From positions 424,052 through 488,051 of the forward strand of contig SVIV01000001.1 in the NCBI GenBank assembly GCA_015069325.1: DNA of 64,000 nt, in the 5' to 3' direction. The notes under the pieces were generated by a model. It did no database searches, was not told where the DNA came from, and saw only the letters and a program-made list of their open reading frames with translations. The translations under genes were made by a program, and so were the position numbers. Origin of the DNA: Clostridiales bacterium. GTDB taxonomy: Bacteria; Bacillota; Clostridia; Christensenellales; UBA1242. This document shows, piece by piece, positions 7,908-14,631 of the stretch. The first letter of the stretch is position 1; every line of letters begins with the position of its first letter.

Positions 7908-9674
7908 TTATATTTTCTTTGTTTTCACTTCGTTTTCAAGACGTTCGATAAAATCTGACAAATTAAGACCAGTTTTATTTTCAAACCCGCGTCCCCTAAT
8001 TGAAATAGTATTATTTGATTGTTCTTCATCGCCCACAATAATAAGGTAAGGGAGTTTCATACTCATCGCTTCTCTAATCTTATAACCTATTTTTTCGTTT
8101 CTAAGATCTTCTTCAACTCGGAAACCTAAATCTGCAAGCTTTTCTTTAATTGAATGAGCATAATCATTGTTTCTTTCAGTAAGAGAAAGCACCCTGATTT
8201 GTTCTGGAGCAAGCCATAATGGGAAAGCCCCTGCATATTTTTCGATTAAGTAAGCAAGCGTTCTTTCATAGCAACCAATACTTGTTCTATGAATAATATA
8301 AGGATTTTTCTTAACTCCATCTTTATCTGTATATTCCATACCAAATTTTTCAGCAAGCATCTGGTCAATTTGAATAGTAATTAACGTATCTTCCTTTCCA
8401 AAAACATTCTTAATTTGAATGTCAAGTTTTGGACCATAGAATGCAGCTTCTCCAATACCTACGTAATATGGGACATTCAAATCATTCAAGATTTTTTCCA
8501 TTGAGCCTTGTGCTTCGTCCCATTGTTCCTTTGTTCCGATATATTTTTCTCTGTCATTTTCGTCCCATTGAGAGAATCTGAAAGATGCATCTTCATAAAG
8601 CCCAAGAGTTTTAAGCATAAATGTAGCAAGCTCTAAACAATTTTTAAATTCATCTGCAAGTTGTTCTGGAGTGCACATTAAATGTCCTTCACTAATAGTA
8701 AATTGTCTGACTCTAATAAGTCCGTGCATTTCTCCGCTCGCTTCATTTCTAAATAAAGTTGAAGTTTCACCATAACGAAGTGGAAGATCTTTGTAAGAAC
8801 GAGCTTTATTTAAATATGCTTGATATTGAAATGGACAAGTCATAGGACGAAGTGCAAATACTTCTTTATCCTTATTTTCATCGCCTAAAACAAACATTCC
8901 ATCTTTATAATGATCCCAGTGCCCTGAAATCTTATAGAGATCACTCTTTGCCATTAATGGAGTTTTTGTTCTCATCCAGCCCCTTTTGGCTTCTTCGTCT
9001 TCTACAAATCTTTGAAGAGTTTGAATAATTTGAGTTCCCCTAGGAAGCAAAATAGGAAGACCTTGCCCAATATAATCTACTGTAGTAAATATTTCAAGTT
9101 CTCTGCCAAGTTTGTTGTGATCTCTCTTTCTTGCTTCTTCAAGCATTGTCACATAATCAGTAAGGTCTTTCTTTGTTTTAAAACAATAACAATAAATTCT
9201 TTGAAGCATCTTATTGTTTTCACTTCCACGCCAATACGCACCATTCACACTGTGAATTTTATATCCCATATTTTGGAGTTGTCTCGCACTTTCAACGTGT
9301 GGACCCCTGCAAAGATCAAAAAAATCATCTCCTGTATAATACAGTGAAACTTCTTCTCCTTCAGGAAGTTCATTGATAATTTCTGTTTTAAAAGGGTTAT
9401 CGGCAAAAAGTTTGAGAGCTTCTTCTTTTGAAACCACCTTTCTTTCAAAGTTTTCTCCCTTGTTTAAAATTTCTTTCATTTTCTTTTCAATAACTGAATA
9501 CTCTTCCGGCGAAATAGAATGAGCAAGGTCAACATCATAATAAAACCCATCATCAATTGCAGGACCAATAGTCAGTTTTGTATCTGGGTATAAACTCATA
9601 ATAGCCTTCGCCAAAATGTGAGCCATTGAATGTCTTGATTTTTCAAGTTCGCAATCTTCTTTCTTAATTTCCAT
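7908..9674 (-). CDS. thrS: Threonine-tRNA ligase lacking the N-terminal TGS domain
   Basis: This class II synthetase charges tRNA-Thr. The sequence opens almost at once with the editing domain (SRHSMAHILAKAI, GPAIDDGFYYD, RGPHV) and continues with the catalytic domain (MTCPFQYQAYLNKARSYKDL, FRNEASGEMHGLIRVRQF) and the anticodon-binding domain. The start at 9674 has GGAGG upstream. At 588 residues it is about 50-60 shorter than typical enzymes because the roughly 60-residue TGS domain is missing at the N-terminus. A T-box riboswitch precedes it. Confidence 0.95.
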   Translation of the reverse strand: MEIKKEDCELEKSRHSMAHILAKAIMSLYPDTKLTIGPAIDDGFYYDVDLAHSISPEEYSVIEKKMKEILNKGENFERKVVSKEEALKLFADNPFKTEIINELPEGEEVSLYYTGDDFFDLCRGPHVESARQLQNMGYKIHSVNGAYWRGSENNKMLQRIYCYCFKTKKDLTDYVTMLEEARKRDHNKLGRELEIFTTVDYIGQGLPILLPRGTQIIQTLQRFVEDEEAKRGWMRTKTPLMAKSDLYKISGHWDHYKDGMFVLGDENKDKEVFALRPMTCPFQYQAYLNKARSYKDLPLRYGETSTLFRNEASGEMHGLIRVRQFTISEGHLMCTPEQLADEFKNCLELATFMLKTLGLYEDASFRFSQWDENDREKYIGTKEQWDEAQGSMEKILNDLNVPYYVGIGEAAFYGPKLDIQIKNVFGKEDTLITIQIDQMLAEKFGMEYTDKDGVKKNPYIIHRTSIGCYERTLAYLIEKYAGAFPLWLAPEQIRVLSLTERNNDYAHSIKEKLADLGFRVEEDLRNEKIGYKIREAMSMKLPYLIIVGDEEQSNNTISIRGRGFENKTGLNLSDFIERLENEVKTKKI

Positions 9675-9689
9675 ATTTCCTCCTAAATG

Positions 9690-9889
9690 GGCAAACAAAA
9701 AATCGCCCCTATAATTTAAGGACGATTTAAAACCGCGGTTCCACCTTAATTGCCTGCATAAAACAAGCCTCTCTTTAAAGACTTATCATCGTAAAAGTGG
9801 TTTCGAATTCATTTTAGTCAAGGTTTTTCACCAGCCAACCTTTCTCTGTGCACATCAAATGGTTCTACTTGTCTTCTACTCCAAGTTAT
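9690..9889 (-). promoter_or_regulatory. T-box riboswitch controlling thrS
   Basis: The minus-strand leader contains the T-box sequence AAGGTGGAACCGCGGTT (9746-9730), the hallmark antiterminator segment that pairs with the uncharged tRNA acceptor end. Downstream is an intrinsic terminator (stem with AAATCG/CGATTT arms, 9732-9699, then T6). Upstream, in the region expected for the 3' side of the stem I specifier loop, is ACC (9801-9799), a threonine codon. Uncharged tRNA-Thr should allow read-through into thrS. The exact 5' end is estimated from the promoter. Confidence 0.92.
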
Positions 9890-9895
9890 GCACTA

Positions 9896-9924
9896 ATGAT
9901 AACACTAAGCCTTTCTCTTGTCAA
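9896..9924 (-). promoter_or_regulatory. Putative sigma-A promoter of the T-box-thrS unit
   Basis: TTGACA (9924-9919), a 17-base spacer, TATCAT (9901-9896) on the minus strand, immediately after the ytxC stop and ahead of the T-box leader. Confidence 0.7.
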
Positions 9925-9929
9925 GCATT

Positions 9930-10688
9930 TTAACTAAGTTTAAATGACTTTATTTTGCATTTTTCACTGTTAACTATGATTCTTTCATCAAAAATACGTT
10001 GCAAAAGATTTATTGCATAACTGGAATCTTGAAAATAAAGATTGATTTTTTGCGGAGAAAGGTCAATTACAGAAGATACAACCGATTCTTCAGTTAGCCA
10101 TTTATTTGTATAAAATGAATTTTCGCAGTTTATAATGCGATAACCTTCACCCTCTTTAATAATTCCAATTTCATTTTCGCAAATATCCAAGTTGTCAACT
10201 AAAAATTTGAGCAAATCAATAAAACTATCTCTTGACAATAAATATTCTCGGTTTTCATTTGCTAAATGGACGAGTTCTTCCCACTTTTGTTGCAAAGATT
10301 GAAGTCTAAAGGAATAAAAGGATTCTACATAAAGAGATCCTGAAAAGACTAATGCCCTTTTGACCAAATATTTATCTGTTTCTCTGTCAAAATTTAATAG
10401 CGCTCTCTTAAACGCTAGTGCACCTACTTTATCCAGGATTGGCAAAAACAAATACCTATTTAAATAGTCAGATTTAAATTTTGTGCAAATTATTTCTGTT
10501 ATTAATCCGGCGAGCATCGATTTGCCGCTATCTATATATTTATCTTCCATTGCCATCACAATACTAATATTTCCATTCGCTTCATAAGAAGTAACATACA
10601 ACCAAATTTCATTTTGTTTTAAAGTATTATAAACAAATTTTGCCACTTCAAAATTTTCACTTTTAAAATTAAGAGAAAATTCCCACAT
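9930..10688 (-). CDS. ytxC: YtxC-family putative sporulation protein
   Basis: The stretch FYSFRLQSLQQKWEELVHLA (about residues 126-145) and the overall length match the YtxC-like family (PF08812), found in endospore formers and of unknown biochemical role. The gene lies directly upstream of thrS, as ytxC does in Bacillus subtilis. The ATG at 10688 was chosen because AAAGGGG precedes it by a few bases; a GTG at 10694 is also possible. A sigma-E-like promoter precedes it, which fits expression in the mother cell. Confidence 0.72.
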   Translation of the reverse strand: MWEFSLNFKSENFEVAKFVYNTLKQNEIWLYVTSYEANGNISIVMAMEDKYIDSGKSMLAGLITEIICTKFKSDYLNRYLFLPILDKVGALAFKRALLNFDRETDKYLVKRALVFSGSLYVESFYSFRLQSLQQKWEELVHLANENREYLLSRDSFIDLLKFLVDNLDICENEIGIIKEGEGYRIINCENSFYTNKWLTEESVVSSVIDLSPQKINLYFQDSSYAINLLQRIFDERIIVNSEKCKIKSFKLS

Positions 10689-10709
10689 ATTCACCCCTTT
10701 ACACAGAAT

Positions 10710-10737
10710 ATTCTATGCAGAGTAAGAAAAAATACAC
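10710..10737 (-). promoter_or_regulatory. Candidate sigma-E-type promoter of ytxC
   Basis: On the minus strand CATAGAAT (10717-10710) resembles the sigma-E -10 consensus CATACAnT, with GTGTATT 13 bases upstream as a weaker -35. The pattern is short, so the support is moderate and comes partly from the family of the gene. Confidence 0.4.
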
Positions 10738-10765
10738 TAAGAAATTAAAATTTAAAGCAAATAAT

Positions 10766-10794
10766 TTGACAAATCGTGAAAAAATGAAGATAAT
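10766..10794 (+). promoter_or_regulatory. Putative sigma-A promoter of the lipoprotein gene
   Basis: TTGACA (10766-10771), a 17-base spacer, GATAAT (10789-10794). An AAAGGAAAG ribosome site follows before the ATG at 10817. Confidence 0.65.
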
Positions 10795-10816
10795 AAAAAT
10801 ATAAAAGGAAAGAAAA

Positions 10817-11611
10817 ATGAAAAAATCACTAAAAATCAGTTTATCTTTACTTTGTATGTGTCCGCTTGCTTTGTGTGCCTGCCAAAGTAACGATTATTAT
10901 AAAATTACTGCAATATCAAGTTCATCTGCACTTGGTAGCGTTTCAGGTTTTAGCCAAGAAAAAGTAGTTGAAGGTTCAACGGTCACACTCACTGCAAGAG
11001 AAAATTATTCGATAAATAATCCTTTGCTTGCTTGGGTAAAAGACAATGAATATCTCGTAAAAATCGCATCTCACCCACTTGACAGCAAAGAAAGAGACCT
11101 TTCATTGTCAATAGAAGCAAGCGAAAGCACTCAAGGCAATTATACTGCAGTTTTTGACGAACAAGACTCTTCTATGATGTATGCATATATTAATCCTGAA
11201 AGCTTCTATTTTGCAATATCAGAAACCCCTATCGCAAACGAATCCTATGAAATTACACTATACTATGCAATTTTAAGTGCAGGAAGCGACAACTATCTCA
11301 CTTATGAATATAAGTTTGGAGATAACTTAAAAACAAACATCATTTATTTCGGCGGTCTTGGAAATAATTATGAATATAAATTTAAAATACTGCTTACTCA
11401 TAAAGTTGATGAAGTAGCAACTCATACTTATACCCTTACTACAAATACCATTTCAAAATCTAATTTTAAAGATACTTCAGATATAAGCATTGAATTTGAT
11501 GCTCAATCTGCTGAAATCACACCACCAAAAGCAAATTTCTCAATGTCAATCAAAAAGTTTTCTACCGATTTACAATCATTAATAACTACACCAGCAACCC
11601 CAGAAGAATAA
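10817..11611 (+). CDS. Putative secreted lipoprotein with a repeat-like beta domain
   Basis: The N-terminus has two lysines, a hydrophobic stretch and a cysteine at about residue 22 (LALCAC), consistent with a lipoprotein or other secretion signal. Residues about 30-115 (ALGSVSGFSQEKVVEGSTVT, LTARENY, LLAWVKDN) resemble the glycine- and threonine-rich beta repeats of the InlB B-repeat/bacterial repeat type common in surface proteins of gut Clostridia. The remaining half is unrecognised. One of the few plus-strand genes; it is monocistronic and ends in a bidirectional terminator. Confidence 0.6.
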   Translation: MKKSLKISLSLLCMCPLALCACQSNDYYKITAISSSSALGSVSGFSQEKVVEGSTVTLTARENYSINNPLLAWVKDNEYLVKIASHPLDSKERDLSLSIEASESTQGNYTAVFDEQDSSMMYAYINPESFYFAISETPIANESYEITLYYAILSAGSDNYLTYEYKFGDNLKTNIIYFGGLGNNYEYKFKILLTHKVDEVATHTYTLTTNTISKSNFKDTSDISIEFDAQSAEITPPKANFSMSIKKFSTDLQSLITTPATPEE

Positions 11612-11646
11612 AAAAAACACAGGTCAACACCTGTGCTTTTTTTAGG
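11611..11646. terminator. Bidirectional terminator
   Basis: A strong stem (AAAAAAACACAGGT / ACCTGTGCTTTTTT) with a CAAC loop serves the plus-strand lipoprotein gene and the converging minus-strand gene that stops at 11651. Confidence 0.85.
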
Positions 11647-11650
11647 CAAA

Positions 11651-11848
11651 CTATTTGCAATTTTTTGCATTTGTAGAAGATTTGCTTGACGTTTTGTTTG
11701 ATGTCTTGCTTGACGATTTATTTGAAGTAGATGAACTGCAATTTTTACCACAGTTTTTCATTTCACTTCCAGCTTCTACATTAGATGCTTGTCTAGGTGT
11801 TCTTGATTTTTGAACATTCTTAGACATTTTTGAATTCTTTCCAAACAT
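11651..11848 (-). CDS. Small Ser/Lys/Cys-rich protein of unknown function
   Basis: This 65-residue protein starts at an ATG preceded by AAAGGGGG. Its first half is basic and its second half is a low-complexity Ser/Thr/Lys/Asn tract flanked by cysteines (KNCGKNC near residue 38 and a C-terminal KNCK). It has no membrane segment and matches no family I know. A sigma-G-like promoter is visible upstream, so a spore-associated role is possible but unproven. The cysteine pairs could bind metal or form disulphide cross-links. Confidence 0.6.
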   Translation of the reverse strand: MFGKNSKMSKNVQKSRTPRQASNVEAGSEMKNCGKNCSSSTSNKSSSKTSNKTSSKSSTNAKNCK

Positions 11849-11887
11849 AGTTTTACCCCCTTTTTCAAGGCTACTGCCTTGCATAGT

Positions 11888-11917
11888 TAGTATGGACTGC
11901 ATTAAAAATTTTATTCT
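11888..11917 (-). promoter_or_regulatory. Candidate sigma-G-type promoter of the small Cys-rich gene
   Basis: On the minus strand CATACTA (11894-11888) matches the forespore -10 pattern CATnnTA, and AGAATA (11917-11912), 17 bases upstream, is one base off the TGMATA -35 type. The transcript leader would be about 35 bases. Confidence 0.35.
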
Positions 11918-11928
11918 ATAATTCGACA

Positions 11929-11957
11929 AAAAACTCACTCAGAAACGAGTGAGTTTT
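11929..11957 (-). terminator. Terminator after the BspA-like gene
   Basis: An 11-base stem (AAAAACTCACT / AGTGAGTTTTT) with an 8-base loop just downstream of the stop at 11965, with a T run on the minus strand. Confidence 0.8.
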
Positions 11958-11964
11958 TTATTTA

Positions 11965-13515
11965 TTATGCTTTATATGTTAAATATCCTGTTTCCCAGTT
12001 TGCCATTGTGTGATCTGTTTTGCTTGAATCATAGGCAACAGCACCGACCAAATTTTCACACCCTTCAAACATGCCACTAGACAATGTAACTTTTTCAATT
12101 GACCAACCTTTTCCTACAAAAATAGTTCTCAAATTTCCCCCTAACCAGGATACATTAAACATGCTTGACATATCTGTTACACTTGATGTGTCCCAACCAG
12201 ATAGGTCTAAAATTTCCAAAACATTAGAACATGCAAACATCTCTGACATATCTGTCACGCTAGATGTATCCCAGTTGGATAAATCAAAAGATTGTTTATC
12301 TTTAAAATCATTATAAAACATCCCTGACATATTTGTTACTTTTGACGTGTCAAAGTTTGAAACATCAAATTCGCTAAGATATTCGCAATTTGCAAACATA
12401 TATGACATATTTGTCACGTTTGAAGTATCAAAATTCTCTAGTCCATTGATAGCATAAAGATCTGTATAGTCATCATATCCCGCAAACATAGATGACATAT
12501 TTGTTACATTAGAAGTATCGCAATTTTTAAAATTAATTCTTCCCAGTGGAATATAATTATCTCCATACCAGCCATATGATTCACGCATTTCTTCTGTCAT
12601 TGGCACTGTTATAAAAAACATATTTGAGCAATCTTCAGGAAAGATGATTGTATCATATGAATAAACACTGCCATTTGCAAACCAAATACTTCCATCACCT
12701 GCTTCGGACACGTCTGTGCCAGTTCTTGGATAAGTTATGTCACGCTGCGCATAATCAAATTTCATTTCTGCATAATTTGTTTCGTAATAAGCAGTAGCTG
12801 CAGATTTAAATTTAGCTTTGCTTATCATCGAAGCACTTTCTTCATTAGAAGAATAATACAAACCTAATGAAACATCTCCTGCAATTAAGGCTGCTTTATT
12901 TATATTATCAACTGATAATTCAACTCGGATAACTTTGTAACCGACCGCTTCTGCATTTGTGTGTTTGTTTGAGCTTCCCCAAGATGCACCTGCAATTGTT
13001 GATGCTGATGATGAAAGTGCAAATGATTCTGGATTTACATATGTTGTTTTAACTGAAACGTTTTCTTTTGTTGTGTAATCTTCATCTACAACTACTTGTA
13101 AGTATCCTTCTTCAAGCATATTGTATACTGTGAAGTAGAATATTATTGAAGGAGTTTGTGGTGTAAGGTTGAAATTACCAATATACACTTCTGCACCAGT
13201 TTCATTACTATCTCCTGCATTAAATGTTACATATCCATCTTCGCCAGTTACTGTATCGCCAGCTTCATTTGTAGTGACTGTTTGTGCACCGTCTTCAACG
13301 CCATCTTTATCACCATCTTGATTTGGAATGTAATATTCTGTCCTTACTTTTGCTGCAACGTTGTCACCTACTGAATAGCTTACATTAAACCCCGCTTTAT
13401 AGTTTTGTGTGCTTGCTGCCCATACGCCTATTACCGCACCCACAACCATTAAAAAGCCTAAGCATAATGAAACTACGGTAGTTTTAAATTTTTTACTTGA
13501 AACTGATCGTTCCAT
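11965..13515 (-). CDS. Secreted BspA-type (DUF285) leucine-rich repeat surface protein
   Basis: The 516-residue protein has an N-terminal signal or anchor segment (residues about 12-33) and a central region of mixed beta character. Five copies of the D-T-S-x-V-T-x-M-S-x-M-F motif begin near residues 333, 363, 389, 416 and 442, spaced 26-30 residues apart. This repeat defines the BspA/DUF285 family of surface proteins in Mycoplasma, Bacteroidota and gut Bacillota, often linked to adhesion. No sorting signal or C-terminal anchor is visible, so attachment may depend on the uncleaved N-terminal segment. Confidence 0.85.
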   Translation of the reverse strand: MERSVSSKKFKTTVVSLCLGFLMVVGAVIGVWAASTQNYKAGFNVSYSVGDNVAAKVRTEYYIPNQDGDKDGVEDGAQTVTTNEAGDTVTGEDGYVTFNAGDSNETGAEVYIGNFNLTPQTPSIIFYFTVYNMLEEGYLQVVVDEDYTTKENVSVKTTYVNPESFALSSSASTIAGASWGSSNKHTNAEAVGYKVIRVELSVDNINKAALIAGDVSLGLYYSSNEESASMISKAKFKSAATAYYETNYAEMKFDYAQRDITYPRTGTDVSEAGDGSIWFANGSVYSYDTIIFPEDCSNMFFITVPMTEEMRESYGWYGDNYIPLGRINFKNCDTSNVTNMSSMFAGYDDYTDLYAINGLENFDTSNVTNMSYMFANCEYLSEFDVSNFDTSKVTNMSGMFYNDFKDKQSFDLSNWDTSSVTDMSEMFACSNVLEILDLSGWDTSSVTDMSSMFNVSWLGGNLRTIFVGKGWSIEKVTLSSGMFEGCENLVGAVAYDSSKTDHTMANWETGYLTYKA

Positions 13516-13600
13516 TTTCCCTCCTGATTTCTCTATTCTTTATTCGCAAAATAATCTTCAAAAAAAGCACTTTATTGCATTAATTATTTTTCATTACCTT

Positions 13601-13629
13601 AGTATACACCCCACCCTTTTTTTTGTCAA
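13601..13629 (-). promoter_or_regulatory. Strong sigma-A promoter of the BspA-like gene
   Basis: On the minus strand TTGACA (13629-13624), a 17-base spacer and TATACT (13606-13601). The leader would be about 80 bases. Confidence 0.7.
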
Positions 13630-13694
13630 ATGAATTTGAGGATATTTATTAAAAAAACAAGTAAAAGCTTAAAATATCTTTATTTTTTGCAAAA

Positions 13695-13718
13695 AAAAAG
13701 AGAGCAATACTCTCTTTT
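13695..13718 (-). terminator. Terminator after the DUF1292 gene
   Basis: Stem AAAGAGAG / CTCTCTTT with a 5-base loop, followed by a long T run on the minus strand. Confidence 0.8.
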
Positions 13719-13728
13719 AAATTTTTGC

Positions 13729-14139
13729 TTATTTTGTTGATTTTTTAGTCCCTGCAGTTTTGCCTGTTGTCTTTGGTTTTGAAGTAGTTTTCTTTGCTTC
13801 TTTTTCTTCTTTTTGAGCTTCTTCAAGAAGATCGTAATACTTATCAAATACAGCAATAGCAACTTCTTCATCTTCTTCAACTTTGATTACTGAATTTCCT
13901 TCGTCATCTTCATCAATAAAGAATACGATTGCTTCGTCTTCGCCAATACCTTCAATCTTATCAAGTGGTTTTAAAACCGCATAAAGTCTTTTTTCTTTTC
14001 TTACTTCATAAGGAATAACTGCCACTTGTTCAAAAGCGAGTTGTTTGCCTTTTTCGTCCATAAGCACAATTGGCTCTTTATTATCTTGATCAAGCAATAC
14101 ATCAAGAATATCTACTTGTTTAACTTGTTCTTTTCCCAT
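13729..14139 (-). CDS. DUF1292 family protein (YrzB-like) with a Lys/Thr-rich tail
   Basis: Residues about 18-100 match the small acidic DUF1292 family (PF06949): EPIVLMDEKGKQLAFEQVAV, YAVLKPLD, EAIVFFIDEDD. The family is unknown in function and is encoded next to the ruvX homologue in Bacillota, as here. The last 22 residues are Lys/Thr-rich and low-complexity. It shares one base with the end of ruvX, so translation is coupled. Confidence 0.8.
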   Translation of the reverse strand: MGKEQVKQVDILDVLLDQDNKEPIVLMDEKGKQLAFEQVAVIPYEVRKEKRLYAVLKPLDKIEGIGEDEAIVFFIDEDDEGNSVIKVEEDEEVAIAVFDKYYDLLEEAQKEEKEAKKTTSKPKTTGKTAGTKKSTK

Positions 14140-14558
14140 TATAATCCCCTTTTACTTTCGATGTGAGTTTGCAAAATAATTTGTGCAGATATTTTATCAA
14201 TAAGTTCCTTTCGCTTTTCCCTTCGCACACCGCTTGAAATCAAAATTTCTTCTGCTTCTGCCGAGGTTAAGCGCTCATCAATATAAAATACTTTTACTCC
14301 AGTTTGAATTGCAATTTTTTCACCTATTTCTCGATGCAAAATTGCTCGTTCTCCTTCGGTGCCGTCCATATTTACAGGAAGCCCCATTGCAATTTCACAA
14401 ACATTATACTCTTTTACTAAGCTTGCTATGTGAGATATTGCATCGTCAATCCCTTTATTTTGATATACTTCATATGGACTTGAAATAATACAAAGAGCAT
14501 CCGTCAAGGCTATTCCTATTCGTTTGTCTCCATAATCAATTCCCATTTTTCTTTGCAT
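14139..14558 (-). CDS. ruvX: YqgF/RuvX family nuclease (16S pre-rRNA processing)
   Basis: The RNase H-like fold is shown by MGIDYGDKRIGIALTD at the N-terminus, the central AMGLPVNMDGTEG motif and YIDERLTSAEAEEIL. The acidic residues D7, E107 (in DERL) and a C-terminal D (in ELIDKISAQIIL) match family active-site positions. Annotated historically as a Holliday junction resolvase homologue, it is better known for pre-16S rRNA 5'-end maturation. Length (139) is normal. It is followed by the DUF1292 gene, the usual order. Confidence 0.9.
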   Translation of the reverse strand: MQRKMGIDYGDKRIGIALTDALCIISSPYEVYQNKGIDDAISHIASLVKEYNVCEIAMGLPVNMDGTEGERAILHREIGEKIAIQTGVKVFYIDERLTSAEAEEILISSGVRREKRKELIDKISAQIILQTHIESKRGL

Positions 14559-14631
14559 TACACCACATCTCCACTATGATTATAAACTATTTTTTGAGTT
14601 TAAGTCAACATTTTTATCAATTCTTTTTAAT

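Noticed and set aside
12071..13515. Repeats in the BspA-like gene as a CRISPR or DNA repeat array
   Set aside because: The periodicity is in the protein (26-30 residues, D-T-S-x-V-T motif); the DNA copies vary and there are no unique spacers.
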